DNA from: Parabacteroides sp. TM07-1AC
GTDB lineage: Bacteria > Bacteroidota > Bacteroidia > Bacteroidales > Tannerellaceae
Direction: 5' to 3'
Assembly (NCBI RefSeq): GCF_003480915.1
Contig: NZ_QUKD01000002.1
Location: forward strand, 490,091-554,090
Length of the DNA stretch: 64,000 nucleotides
Shown here: positions 8,461 to 18,400 of the stretch, piece after piece
Position numbering within the stretch: position 1 is the stretch's first letter
How the letters are laid out: each line of letters starts with the position of its first letter
Translations under genes and position numbers: made by a program
Notes under the pieces: generated by a model
What the model was told of the DNA's origin: nothing
Seen by the model: only the letters and a program-made list of their open reading frames with translations
The model's database searches: none

Positions 8461-10161
8461 TTACTTAGCACCTAAAATCATATTCGTAACGCTTCCTCCG
8501 GCCGGAACCATCGGATATACCATTCCACAGGTTTCCACGTTGGCAACCAACAGGTAAGCGCCGTCATGGTTAAGCATTTCTTCTATTGCACCGTCCAGTT
8601 CTTCACGGCTGTCGACAGCGCGTGAAGCAATACCGAAAGCCTTGGCTATCGCGACAAAGTCCGGATTTTTCATGATAGTGTTCGAATAACGTTCCTGGAA
8701 GAACAATTCCTGCCACTGGCGTACCATACCGAGGAAATTATTATTAAGAACGATGATCTTCACATTCAGTTCTTCCTGCATGATGGTTCCCAGTTCCTGG
8801 ATAGTCATCTGGATACCACCGTCGCCGGTAAAGAAACAAACCGTACGGTCGGGAGCACCCAGTTTGGCTCCGATAGCAGCGGGAAGACCGAAGCCCATCG
8901 TACCCAGACCTCCTGAAGTGACCACACTACGGGTTTGCTTATATTTGAAGTAACGGACACCCATCATTTGGTTTTGACCTACATCGGTAACCAGGATAGC
9001 ATCATTGCCGGTTGCTTCGGATACTTTACGTACTACTTCTCCCATCTTCAACTGCCCTTCGGTAGGGAAAAGTTCCTTACGGATCACTTTTTCTTCTTCT
9101 TCCCTTTCATCCGGCTCGAACTCGGCATTCCATTCGGGACGCTTCCGTTCTTCCAGCAAAGAGGTGATCATCGGAATGGTATGTTTTGCATTCCCCAATA
9201 CCTTTATATCAACAGGTACATTCTTTCCGATTTCCGAGTTGTCGATATCCAGATGGATAATTTTTGCCTGCTTGGCGTATGTCTTCAAATCGCCGGTCAC
9301 ACGGTCGTCGAAACGCATACCGATAGCGATCAGCACATCACATTCGTTTGTCTTCCGGTTAGGTCCTACATTTCCATGCATACCAAGCATACCTTTATGT
9401 AAGGGGAAGTCGGAAGGAAGTGCCGACAATCCTAACACGGTCGAACCGGCAGGTATATCGTTTTTCTCCAAGAAGGCTTTCAATTCCTCTTCTGCCCCAC
9501 CCAGGATAACCCCCTGGCCTACCAGACAGAACGGTTTCTTTGCACTATTGATCAGAGCGGCAGCGGCTTCAATACGTTCTTGTTTGATATCCGGCTCCGG
9601 CTGATAACTGCGTATATAATTTACCTTTTCGTATTCATAATCCACCAAACCTACTTGTGCATCTTTGGCCAGGTCAAGTACTACCGGACCGGGACGTCCC
9701 GTCGATGCGATATAGAAAGCACGAGATACGGCCCAGGCTATTTCTTCCGGCTTACGAATCTGATAAGCCCATTTAGTTATTGGTTGTGTAATACCGATTA
9801 CGTCGACTTCCTGAAAAGCGTCGGTACCCAGCAGTGGAGACGGAACTTGTCCGGCAATTACAACCATCGGCGTACTGTCCATCAATGCATCGGCAATACC
9901 GGTAATGGTATTTGTTGCTCCTGGTCCGGAAGTAACCAACGTTACCCCCACTTTACCGGAAACGCGGGCATATCCCTGAGCCGCATGTGTCGCACCTTGT
10001 TCGTGGCGTACCAGAACATGTTTCAATTGATCTTTATAGTCGTATAAACTATCGTATATAGGAATTGCCTGCCCGCCCGGATAACCGAAGATAGTATCTA
10101 CTCCTTCAGCGATCAGCGCTTTCAGCAAAGCTTCCGAACCGGTTATCTTTTGTTTATCCAT
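8461..10161 (-). CDS. ilvB: Acetolactate synthase catalytic (large) subunit
   Basis: 566 residues from MDKQKITGSEALL. It joins two pyruvates, or pyruvate and 2-oxobutyrate, using thiamine diphosphate, FAD and Mg2+. Visible landmarks are IFGYPGGQAIPIYD, the catalytic Glu in VRHEQGATHAAQGYAR, the central FAD-binding domain, and the ThDP motif GDGGIQMTIQEL ending in NNN. The frame stays open 13 codons upstream to another ATG, but those codons (NCQLSI) are translated from the adjacent inverted repeat, so the start at 10159-10161 preceded by GAAAAGAG is preferred. It lies 108 nt after ilvD and 12 nt before ilvN. Confidence 0.96.
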   Translation of the reverse strand: MDKQKITGSEALLKALIAEGVDTIFGYPGGQAIPIYDSLYDYKDQLKHVLVRHEQGATHAAQGYARVSGKVGVTLVTSGPGATNTITGIADALMDSTPMVVIAGQVPSPLLGTDAFQEVDVIGITQPITKWAYQIRKPEEIAWAVSRAFYIASTGRPGPVVLDLAKDAQVGLVDYEYEKVNYIRSYQPEPDIKQERIEAAAALINSAKKPFCLVGQGVILGGAEEELKAFLEKNDIPAGSTVLGLSALPSDFPLHKGMLGMHGNVGPNRKTNECDVLIAIGMRFDDRVTGDLKTYAKQAKIIHLDIDNSEIGKNVPVDIKVLGNAKHTIPMITSLLEERKRPEWNAEFEPDEREEEEKVIRKELFPTEGQLKMGEVVRKVSEATGNDAILVTDVGQNQMMGVRYFKYKQTRSVVTSGGLGTMGFGLPAAIGAKLGAPDRTVCFFTGDGGIQMTIQELGTIMQEELNVKIIVLNNNFLGMVRQWQELFFQERYSNTIMKNPDFVAIAKAFGIASRAVDSREELDGAIEEMLNHDGAYLLVANVETCGMVYPMVPAGGSVTNMILGAK

Positions 10162-10170
10162 CTCTTTTCT

Positions 10171-10283
10171 AATTGACAATTGACAATTGAGAATTGACAA
10201 TTGAATGTTATTATTAATGTTTCCTGCTTATTATGTCTTTTACTTTTCATAATTGTCAATTGTCCACTGTCAATTGTCAATTA
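10171..10283. repeat. Inverted repeat of TTGACAATTG words between ilvD and ilvB
   Basis: Arm 10171-10204 is a chain of AATTGACAATTGACAATTG-like words and arm 10251-10283 is its inverted copy with one diverged patch of six bases in the middle. The second arm runs into ilvD: the last codons Ile-Asp-Asn and the TGA stop (10270-10272) are repeat sequence. On the other side the repeat reaches to within 10 nt of the ilvB start codon. Confidence 0.85.
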
Positions 10284-12105
10284 CCCTAACGCCGCCTTTA
10301 TCGGCCGAAGCAACCATCTTGGCGTATGCCTTCAGTGCTTTCGATACCGTACGCTGGCGGAAAGGAGGTGTAAAGGCTTTCGGTCCGCGGGCTTCTTCTG
10401 CCTGGCGGCGTTCTGCCAGTTCGGCATCGCTTACCTTTACGTTTATGGTTCTCTCGGGAATATTAATTTCAATAATATCGCCGTCTTTCACTAAGCCAAT
10501 CGCTCCGCCTGCAGCAGCTTCGGGAGAAATATGTCCGATTGACAAACCTGATGTTCCACCGCTGAAGCGTCCGTCCGTGATCAATGCACATTCTTTTCCC
10601 AGGTGTTTACTCTTTATATAAGAGGTCGGATACAACATTTCCTGCATACCCGGTCCACCCTTCGGACCTTCATAGGTGATAACGACGACATCGCCGGAGA
10701 CGACTTTGTCTTTAAGGATGCCCTCGCAAGCGGCATCCTGCGAATCGAAAACTTTTGCCGGACCTGCAAAACGGAAGATGCTTTCATCTACCCCTGCTGT
10801 CTTGACAACACAACCATCCTGCGCTATATTTCCGTAGAGAACAGCCAGACCACCGTCTTTTACATAAGCATGTTCCACATCACGGATGCAACCGTTTGCA
10901 CGATCCGTATCGAGTTCCTTATAATAGCTTTCCTGTGAACCGAGCACCAGGTTGAAACGGTGTGCCGGAGCACTTTTGTAAATATTGATTGCTTCTTCCG
11001 TTACATTTACGGATGTGATACAATATTGGTCGATCGCCTGCCCCAGGGTCAGTCCGTCCACACGTTTCACCGAATCATCCACCAGGCCGGCTTTTACCAA
11101 TTCATTCATGATCCCCATGATACCTCCTGCACGGTTCACATCTTCCACATGATAGGAACAGCTTGGAGCCACTTTACAGATGACAGGAGTTTTACGGGAA
11201 AGCATATCGATATCTTTCATGGTGAAGTCAGCTTCCGCTTCATGAGCAACAGCCAATAAGTGAAGGACTGTATTGGTAGATCCTCCCATTGCAATATCAA
11301 GTGACATCGCATTCAGGAATGCCTGACGGGTGGCAATACTACGGGGCAATACAGAATCATCGCCGTCACGATAATATTTGAACGCATTATCCACGATCAT
11401 TTTAGCTGCCTTCTTAAACAGGCGCGTACGGTTGGCATGCGTTGCCACTACTGTACCGTTACCGGGAAGAGCCAGACCGATCGCCTCATTCAGACAGTTC
11501 ATCGAGTTAGCAGTAAACATACCGGAACAACATCCGCAGGTCGGACAAGCCGAACGTTCAACCTTCTCAACCTGTTCATCGCTTACAGAATCATCGGCAG
11601 CTTCGATCATTGCATCGATCAGGTCGAGTGCGCGTCCGTCCAGATTTCCGGCTTCCATCGGTCCCCCGGAAACAAAGATTGTCGGGATATTCAAACGCAT
11701 CGCAGCCATCAGCATACCCGGAGTGATCTTGTCGCAGTTGCTGATACAAACCATAGCGTCAGCCTTATGGGCATTTACCATGTATTCAACGCTGTCTGCA
11801 ATAATGTCGCGTGAAGGAAGGGAATAAAGCATTCCGTCGTGTCCCATAGCGATACCGTCATCGATAGCGATCGTATTAAATTCTGCGGCAAAGCAACCGA
11901 GTTTTTCAATCTCCGCTTTCACTTGTTGTCCGATCTCGTGCAAATGCACATGTCCCGGGACAAACTGAGTAAATGAATTCACAATGGCTATAATCGGTTT
12001 GCCGAACTGTTCTTCTTTCATGCCGTTGGCACGCCACAAAGCACGGGCTCCCGCCATGCGTCTGCCCTCTGTGCTATATGAACTTCTTAACGGATTCTTC
12101 ATCAT
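10270..12105 (-). CDS. ilvD: Dihydroxy-acid dehydratase
   Basis: 611 residues from the [14 protein letters not shown] start; the second Met at 12102 is equally possible. It dehydrates the IlvC product to the 2-oxo acid in valine and isoleucine synthesis with an iron-sulfur cluster and Mg2+. Cluster ligands are visible in [10 protein letters not shown] and [19 protein letters not shown]. The frame is open for 15 more codons upstream, but that part overlaps a palindrome and is not conserved-looking. It is the first structural gene after the attenuator, and its C-terminus is encoded by a repeat element. Confidence 0.96.
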   Translation of the reverse strand: MMKNPLRSSYSTEGRRMAGARALWRANGMKEEQFGKPIIAIVNSFTQFVPGHVHLHEIGQQVKAEIEKLGCFAAEFNTIAIDDGIAMGHDGMLYSLPSRDIIADSVEYMVNAHKADAMVCISNCDKITPGMLMAAMRLNIPTIFVSGGPMEAGNLDGRALDLIDAMIEAADDSVSDEQVEKVERSACPTCGCCSGMFTANSMNCLNEAIGLALPGNGTVVATHANRTRLFKKAAKMIVDNAFKYYRDGDDSVLPRSIATRQAFLNAMSLDIAMGGSTNTVLHLLAVAHEAEADFTMKDIDMLSRKTPVICKVAPSCSYHVEDVNRAGGIMGIMNELVKAGLVDDSVKRVDGLTLGQAIDQYCITSVNVTEEAINIYKSAPAHRFNLVLGSQESYYKELDTDRANGCIRDVEHAYVKDGGLAVLYGNIAQDGCVVKTAGVDESIFRFAGPAKVFDSQDAACEGILKDKVVSGDVVVITYEGPKGGPGMQEMLYPTSYIKSKHLGKECALITDGRFSGGTSGLSIGHISPEAAAGGAIGLVKDGDIIEINIPERTINVKVSDAELAERRQAEEARGPKAFTPPFRQRTVSKALKAYAKMVASADKGGVRVIDN

Positions 12106-12120
12106 ATCTGTTTTTTTATG

Positions 12121-12146
12121 TATGGGCGATTCGCGAATCGCCCGTA
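12121..12146. repeat. GGGCGATTCG/CGAATCGCCC palindrome in the ilvD leader
   Basis: GGGCGATTCGCGAATCGCCC (12124-12143) is a perfect 20-bp palindrome, extended by two more complementary pairs after one mismatch. It sits between the attenuator and the ilvD start, so it should form a stable hairpin in read-through mRNA, 18 nt before the start codon. Confidence 0.8.
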
Positions 12147-12157
12147 CCACGGTAAAT

Positions 12158-12235
12158 AAAAAAGCCCTTCTCTATATGGAGAAAGGCTTAAGAAATATCA
12201 TTTACGACTTCACAACTTCTTACACACCTTTCTCC
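12158..12235 (-). promoter_or_regulatory. Transcription attenuator of the ilv operon
   Basis: On the minus strand the terminator stem AAGCCUUUCUC / GAGAAGGGCUU (12179-12189 with 12162-12172, one G-U pair) is followed by U6 (12158-12163). Directly after the leader-peptide stop codon lies GGAGAAAGG (12227-12235), an exact complement of CCUUUCUCC (12178-12186), the 5' arm of the terminator. The two structures are therefore mutually exclusive. A ribosome finishing the leader would cover GGAGAAAGG and allow the terminator. A ribosome stalled at Ile/Leu/Val codons would leave it free to form the antiterminator. The mechanism is inferred from this geometry. Confidence 0.88.
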
Positions 12236-12295
12236 TTACCTACTAATGACTAGAAGGACCACCACGAGAATAATATGTAATACATTGTTCATCAT
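12236..12295 (-). CDS. ilvL: Branched-chain amino acid leader peptide
   Basis: A 19-codon frame encodes MMNNVLHIILVVVLLVISR followed by TAA. Twelve of 19 residues are Val, Leu or Ile, ten of them in a nearly unbroken run from His7 to Ile17. It starts about 27 nt downstream of the predicted transcription start, and its stop codon abuts the antiterminator segment. Composition, position and the downstream attenuator together identify it as the sensor of charged branched-chain tRNAs. It ends 130 nt before ilvD. The second ATG could also serve as start. Confidence 0.88.
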   Translation of the reverse strand: MMNNVLHIILVVVLLVISR

Positions 12296-12328
12296 CTTTT
12301 CTTATCGTCTTTAATTTGTTTGACGCTG

Positions 12329-12359
12329 CAAATGTAGAACAATAATTTATATGAGCAAA
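12329..12359 (-). promoter_or_regulatory. Promoter of the ilv operon
   Basis: The minus strand carries TTTG (complement of 12356-12359) and TACATTTG (complement of 12329-12336) with 19 nt between them, a full match to the Bacteroidota -33/-7 consensus. Transcription should begin near 12322, giving a 27-nt leader before the leader-peptide start codon. Confidence 0.85.
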
Positions 12360-12407
12360 GGATTTAAAAGAAAAATCTTACTTTTTCTTTCATTTATCAA
12401 GAAAAGA

Positions 12408-12441
12408 GATGGTTCATCTTGCATTTTAACAGAGAACCATC
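12408..12441 (-). terminator. Possible terminator of the ECF-linked glycan locus
   Basis: GATGGTTC (12408-12415) and GAACCATC (12434-12441) are inverted repeats with an 18-nt loop, followed on the minus strand by CUCUUUUCUU. The long loop and broken U-run make this weak, but it is the only stem between the GH29-like gene and the ilv promoter. Confidence 0.35.
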
Positions 12442-12505
12442 CCTCAAGCGGTTGAATTCTTATTCCTGAACACCTGTTTACTTTAGATCTGAAACCTCCC
12501 GGTTA

Positions 12506-13966
12506 TCAATCCTTGCTAATTCGATTGTTCAATTCCTTCAACAAAGCTGCCGACTTCGGCGAAATCGTGCCGTCCTGATAAATACGTACATTAATCATCG
12601 GAAGATTCTTCCGCTTGTTGGATTCTTTCACTACTTGTGTCAATTCTTCGATGGAAAGAACAGGATCACCGATAATAGAATCTTTATAAATATGAGTCCA
12701 ATCGCCCGGTTCCAATGTACCGGAAAAAGTGGCTTGCAAACCATCCTGAGGTCCGCCATGAAACAGACCGTCTCCATCTTCAGGAAGATAAGGATCGTTT
12801 ACCCCGGCACTGGCTAAAGACAACCCTAACTCCCCGGCATAATAATCCTGAAACTCTGTCAACTTCGGTAATATCCAGGGATTGAAACAAATAACCAAAT
12901 CTTTATTTCCACTTTTTGCGGCTTTAGCGATCTTTTCAAAGGATGCGCCATTCGGATAATAACCAATACCGTCATCCATCCACAAACCAGCCAAACGATT
13001 GCCATAACGTTGGCTGATCTCACTGACGATCTTTTCCACATTTGTAAACAGATCTCCGGCATTATTGCGTGTATAGTGTTGTTTATCCCACCATTCTTTA
13101 TCTCCATGCCCTACATGGTAATACAGGATCAAACGGATATCATACTTACCTAATGCTTCTGACAGATCAGCAACAAGATCTCTTTTTGTGGTCCGCCCCG
13201 GTAATATCGAATCAATAGTTTGTATCGGAGCCGGGAAATAATATTCAGCCCACGAAGTCGTAAAGAAAACCAACTTTCCTCCACACTCATGAACAGTCCG
13301 GGCAAAACGTTCTACATCAAATTGATTTACAGCATCCTCATAAGCTAACGGCTCGCCTGCCTGCGGCATGCTTTTCGAATTCCAATGAAAGAAGAACCCG
13401 TAAGGCAAATCAGCCATCCACGACGTATTACTGCGTAATGAAGCCGCTTCAGCCTGCAATCTTTTATAAGTCTCCGGCTTAACGACTTCCAGGGAATAGA
13501 GATACACATTAAAATCATCCTTTTTCCCCGGCTTGCTGATTTTTAATGACAATTCAGAAGTGCCTTTATTAAAATGTAAAGGTCGTGAAAAACGGCAACG
13601 TTGCCATCCGGTCGTCCCTATCCGGCAAACGACACTATCCGTTCCGTTAGAAAGCGTCAATACAGCTTCCTCTCCTTTTTCAAGATGATTGACGGAAACC
13701 AGCATAGCTGCCTGATACTCTTCACCGCCGGTATTCACTTTCCATACGATCGACTGTTCCGGAGTATTCCAGTTCTCAGCCCAGAAAGCTTTATAAGGTT
13801 CCTCCGGATAAAGCTGCCGTACGCCATTATTCAACTCTCCCCGAAAAGGGATCAAACGGTTAATCTCCGAAGGATTCAGTTCTAAAGCGTTCGGATCGAC
13901 CGGATTACTGCAAGCCAGTAAACAGGCTGTACATACAAACAAAAAATAAATAAACTGCTTTTTCAT
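12506..13966 (-). CDS. GH29-like (alpha-L-fucosidase-related) lipoprotein glycosidase
   Basis: 486 residues with a lipoprotein signal ending in LLACS (Cys19), so it should be anchored in the outer membrane or face the periplasm. Residues about 25-165 look like a beta-sandwich accessory or binding domain. A TIM-barrel region follows with features of GH29 fucosidases: GFFFHWNSKS near 190, a TTSWAEYYFPAP segment, and LAGLWMDDG near 326-333, where Asp331 or Asp332 would be the nucleophile. It is the last gene of the sigma-FecR-SusC-SusD series, 73 nt after susD and beyond a hairpin. Fucosidase activity is a family-level inference; the general acid cannot be placed by eye. Confidence 0.72.
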   Translation of the reverse strand: MKKQFIYFLFVCTACLLACSNPVDPNALELNPSEINRLIPFRGELNNGVRQLYPEEPYKAFWAENWNTPEQSIVWKVNTGGEEYQAAMLVSVNHLEKGEEAVLTLSNGTDSVVCRIGTTGWQRCRFSRPLHFNKGTSELSLKISKPGKKDDFNVYLYSLEVVKPETYKRLQAEAASLRSNTSWMADLPYGFFFHWNSKSMPQAGEPLAYEDAVNQFDVERFARTVHECGGKLVFFTTSWAEYYFPAPIQTIDSILPGRTTKRDLVADLSEALGKYDIRLILYYHVGHGDKEWWDKQHYTRNNAGDLFTNVEKIVSEISQRYGNRLAGLWMDDGIGYYPNGASFEKIAKAAKSGNKDLVICFNPWILPKLTEFQDYYAGELGLSLASAGVNDPYLPEDGDGLFHGGPQDGLQATFSGTLEPGDWTHIYKDSIIGDPVLSIEELTQVVKESNKRKNLPMINVRIYQDGTISPKSAALLKELNNRISKD

Positions 13967-13985
13967 TCTCGCTATATGGATATAA

Positions 13986-14023
13986 GAAGGGCCAATCCAT
14001 AAAATATATCAGACCGGCCCTTC
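13986..14023 (-). terminator. Hairpin between susD and the GH29-like gene
   Basis: GAAGGGCC (13986-13993) and GGCCCTTC (14016-14023) are perfect inverted repeats, followed on the minus strand by UUAUAU. It lies in the 73-nt gap between the susD stop and the glycosidase start. It could be a leaky terminator or an mRNA-stabilising 3' stem for the susC/susD part. Confidence 0.6.
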
Positions 14024-14039
14024 ATGTATTCTACATTAA

Positions 14040-15473
14040 TTATCTGTAATCCGGATTCTGAGGAATATTATTGTTCAGAATTTCCGTGTCAGGTATTAAC
14101 CAGGTATTATTGTAAGCTCCGATAGGAACATTCATTTTATCGCCACGTGCTTTTTGCACCTTATCAAAAGTCTGGGTACGCTTCATATCGAACCAGGCAA
14201 AACCTTCTTCGTACAATTCGTGCTGACGTTCGAGCAAAACAGCTTCCCGGAACTGATCCTGACTAAGTCCGCTTAAATCCGGTACATTTGTCGGATCATT
14301 CTGATCGACACGGGCACGTTTACGAATAGCGTTAATATACTGATAAGCATCCGCCGGTCCGTTCATTTCATTTTCAGCCTCAGCTGCGATCAGGTACATT
14401 TCTGCCAAACGGATCAATTGCGTCTGCCATGTCAGGATACTTGTATTTGAAGCCGGAAGTTCCTGTTCCAGATATTCTTCATTAATATACTTATTATAAT
14501 AAGTACGGCTGATCACCTTAGTCCCTTTAGCATTTACATATTCAGGCTTAATTCCCCACTCTTTACGCATATCCCCTTTATCAAAACCGGCAATAAAAGC
14601 ATCCGTCGGCAAATACAAGGCGGTCTGGCTTCCAATCGGTGAAGATTCTTTATGCATGCCGCTATAACTGTCAGGAGCAGAAAACAACTGTGCCCAAATA
14701 GTTTCAGCCGTGTAACGTTCGGTTTTGAATACCTTATCGAATGTCGGCATCAAAGAATATTTACCGCTGTTGATTACTTCCAACGCTTTTGCCTTCGCTT
14801 TTGCATAATTCTCTTTTTGATTCATCGGAAAACCGGCCGAAGTCAGATACATACGAGCCATCATGGCTTTCACCACAAACTTATCGACACGCCCCATTTC
14901 CTGTGCTTCTTCCGGCACCTTTTGTTCGGCATCCAGAATATCATCAAAGATAAATTTATAAATATCTGCCTGAGGCGTACGGTCTATTGCAATATCCGCA
15001 TCACTGGTAACGACTTTATCACGTAAAGGCACATCTCCGAAGAACTGGACCAACGTAAAATAAGACCAGGCACGCAAACATTTAGCCTCACCGATAATAC
15101 GATTCTTGGTTTCCTCTGCAAAGTCTTTATCGACTATCGACTCCAATATCATATTCGTATTTTTAATCGTACCATAAGGTCCCGACCACGCATTTCTGAA
15201 TGCATAAAAACCATATCCCGGATTATTCGCCCAAATATCTCCGACCTGTTCTGCCGATTCCGGTTTATCATTATAATCGGCAAAAACTTCCGTCAGATTC
15301 AGATTTTGTCCCTGGGGATACAAACCTTTCAATGCTCCGTCAAAATCTTCCACTGTCTTATAGAAAGAAGAAGGAGCAATAAATGTTTTCGGTTCTTCTT
15401 CCAGCCAACTGGAACAAGAAGTAGATAAAATAACCGGCACAGCCAGTAATATATTTTTAATCAGTGTTTTCAT
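14040..15473 (-). CDS. SusD/RagB-family nutrient-binding lipoprotein
   Basis: 477 residues. A lipoprotein signal ends at LSTSC (Cys20), followed by SSWLEEEPKTFIAPSSFYKTVEDFDGAL, the common N-terminal SusD pattern. The C-terminal part has TQLIRLAEMYLIAAEAENEM and an ERQHELYEEGFAWFDMKRT segment, both typical. The gene starts 14 nt after the STN-type susC stop and forms its surface lid. Ligand unknown; the downstream GH29-like enzyme points to a host or fucosylated glycan, by inference only. Confidence 0.93.
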   Translation of the reverse strand: MKTLIKNILLAVPVILSTSCSSWLEEEPKTFIAPSSFYKTVEDFDGALKGLYPQGQNLNLTEVFADYNDKPESAEQVGDIWANNPGYGFYAFRNAWSGPYGTIKNTNMILESIVDKDFAEETKNRIIGEAKCLRAWSYFTLVQFFGDVPLRDKVVTSDADIAIDRTPQADIYKFIFDDILDAEQKVPEEAQEMGRVDKFVVKAMMARMYLTSAGFPMNQKENYAKAKAKALEVINSGKYSLMPTFDKVFKTERYTAETIWAQLFSAPDSYSGMHKESSPIGSQTALYLPTDAFIAGFDKGDMRKEWGIKPEYVNAKGTKVISRTYYNKYINEEYLEQELPASNTSILTWQTQLIRLAEMYLIAAEAENEMNGPADAYQYINAIRKRARVDQNDPTNVPDLSGLSQDQFREAVLLERQHELYEEGFAWFDMKRTQTFDKVQKARGDKMNVPIGAYNNTWLIPDTEILNNNIPQNPDYR

Positions 15474-15487
15474 ACTTATAATACGTA

Positions 15488-18400
15488 TTAAAATTTAACC
15501 TGTAAACCCAAAGTAAATGATTTCGAAGACGGATAAACGCCTCTATCCCATCCGTTCACGGCAGAAGACATCCACGATGCTTCCGGGTCATAATGTGAAT
15601 AGCTTGTAATCGTAATCAGATTCTGTCCGCTCACATACAACGAAATATTCGGTTTATGTGTACCGGAAAACCACTGTGTCGGTAATGTATATGCCAGTTT
15701 AATATCTTTGAATCGCAGATACGAACCATTTTCCACCCAAATAGAGTTAGGATCGCCAAAAGCCAAATAATCTTTTGTAGAAGCAGAAGCACGTGCATAT
15801 TTAGCATTCGGATGTTCCGGCGTCCAGTGATTTTCCCATACGTCTTTACGGATATTCCATGTTCCACCAATATTTGTGATACTCTTGTTAAATTCGTTTA
15901 CGATATCTCCACCTATACTACCGATCATCAGGAAAGAAAACTCAAAATTATTCCAATTGATCGTATTGGTCAAACCAAAAGTAAACTTAGGTTGTGTGTT
16001 AGCAATAATGGTTTTATCACCTGTTGTAATACCGGCCTTCCCATCGGTGTCTTTATATCGGTAATCGCCGGCCTTCTTGGTAGCCTCTCCATTCAGACGA
16101 GCTTCTTCGTCAGTTTGATAAATACCTTCAATCTCATATCCATACAACTGGAACGGGGCTTTCCCGACAAACAAAGGGAACCAGTTTCCTCCACTGATAG
16201 GAGCATCGATTCGTTGAATTTTGTTTCCATATACATCCGTACCCAAATCTTTTACAATCGATTTATTAGATGTAATGTTCAAATTAGTGGTCCAGTTTAC
16301 TTTTCCCTTCATATTGATCGTATTGATCGAAATTTCAAATCCCTTATTATCAATACGTCCTAAATTCCTCAACATAGAAGAATAACCGGAAGAAGGAGGC
16401 AACGTTGCTTTATACAACAAGTCACGTGTCTGTTTCCAATAATAGTCAAATCCGATATTCAAACGGTTAGAGAAAAATCCAAAATCAACCCCGATATCAG
16501 TTTGTGTGGTAGTTTCCCATTTCAGATTATCATTTGCCATGGAAGACAAATTAAAACCTATATCCTTGCCATTGCCAAAAATAGGTGCAGATGTCCCCAA
16601 CTGGGCAAAAGTCTGATAAGGATCGATAGATTGGTTACCGGTTTGTCCGATACTGCCACGCAACTTCAGGTTGCTCAGCCAATCGATCTCTTTCATGAAC
16701 TCTTCTTCCGAAACACGCCAGGCTAATGCAGCAGAAGGGAAAAAGGCAAATTTATGATTCTTACTGAATTTGGAAGAGCCGTCATAACGAGCCGTTACAG
16801 TCAACAGATATTTTTCCATCAGATTATAATTGGCACGTCCTAAGAAAGAGACCATCCGGTAATCTTTAAAACCGGAAGAAGGTGTTCCGGGAGTTGAAGC
16901 AACCCCTAAATTATTGGTTTCATATACATCACGCAGAAAACCAGTTCCCGATCCTGTCAACTTATCATATTGATATGTCTGGAAAGTGATACCTCCCATC
17001 AGGTTCAAAGCATGATTCTTATTAAACTTCTTATCGTAAGTCAGAATATTCTCATTGATAATAGTGTAATAATTCGCTTTCTCTTTAGAAGCATCTCCAT
17101 CCAATTTGCCTCCGGCGGACAAACCGATCGGAATATATCGGTCGATACCTTCGGAATTCACTTCTGCACCGGCATTCACACGAAAGGTCAATCCATCGAT
17201 AATATTATAAGTAAGCGCCATATTAGCTAACAGACGGGAGTTGACAATTTCCCTTTTATACAATTCAGACATACCTACCGGGTTAGTTCCTCCCCAGGGA
17301 GTTCCCGTAAAATTAGTATATTTTCCATCAGCATCTTTAACCTCCTGTATCGGAGGCATCACCATAGCAGTATAAGCTATAGCACCACCGCCATCGGCAT
17401 TACTGTTTGCCGTGTTCTGAGTTCCGTATGAATAAGCGATACTTGCACTTAACGACAATTTCTTCGATAATTTCTGATCACCATTGATACGCAATGCAAA
17501 ACGATTGTAATTAGAACCTTTTATAATACCTTCCTGGTTCATATAGTTCAAAGAAGAGTACACCTTTGTCTGTTCGGTACCACCTGAGACAGAGACCTGA
17601 TGACTGTGTGTCAGAGCTGTCTGATACACCAAATCCTGCCAATCATTATTAGCCAGCGAGGCTGCCTCGTCCGGAGTAATAGCAATACCTTTTCCATCGT
17701 TTTGAGAAACTTCGTTCACCATTGCGATATAATCGTCTTTACCCAGCAAATCCAGTTTCTTTCTCAACATGGAAACACCGACATATCCGTTATAGTCGAT
17801 TGTCGTTGCTCCTGTATTACCTCTTTTAGTTGTAATCATAACAACTCCATTTGCTCCACGCGAACCATAAATAGCTGTAGAAGAAGCATCTTTCAACACC
17901 TCCATAGATAAGATATCTTCCGGATTAATATCTGAATTCATCTTTTCTACCGGCATGCCGTCGATAACATAAAGCGGCTCATTACCACCTGCCAAAGAGT
18001 TGCTACCACGAACACGGATCATCATCGCTTCGCCCGGCTGACCAGTCCTGGCATTTACCTGCACACCGGCAATCTGCCCTTGCAAAGCACGGTCGGCACT
18101 GGTAATGCCCACCTGACTCACATCTTTCATCTGTACAGAACCGACAGCTCCTGTCAAATCGCTTTTCTTTACCGTACCATAACCGATCACCACGACCTCA
18201 TCCAGTGCTTCGGAATCTTCCCTGAGAGATATATTTACGACATTTACACTCCCGACTTTCACTTCCTGGGTGTTATAGCCGATGTAGGATATTTGCAACA
18301 CCCCACCAGCCGGAACTTCCAGGGTGTATTTTCCGTCCATATCCGTAACAGTTCCGTTTGTGGTTCCTTTCACCACGACATTCGCTCCTATAACAGGTTC

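Noticed and set aside
10162-10200. Upstream in-frame start for ilvB adding 13 residues
   Set aside because: The added codons are translated from the flanking inverted repeat; the family begins at MDKQKITGSEALL with a better ribosome site.
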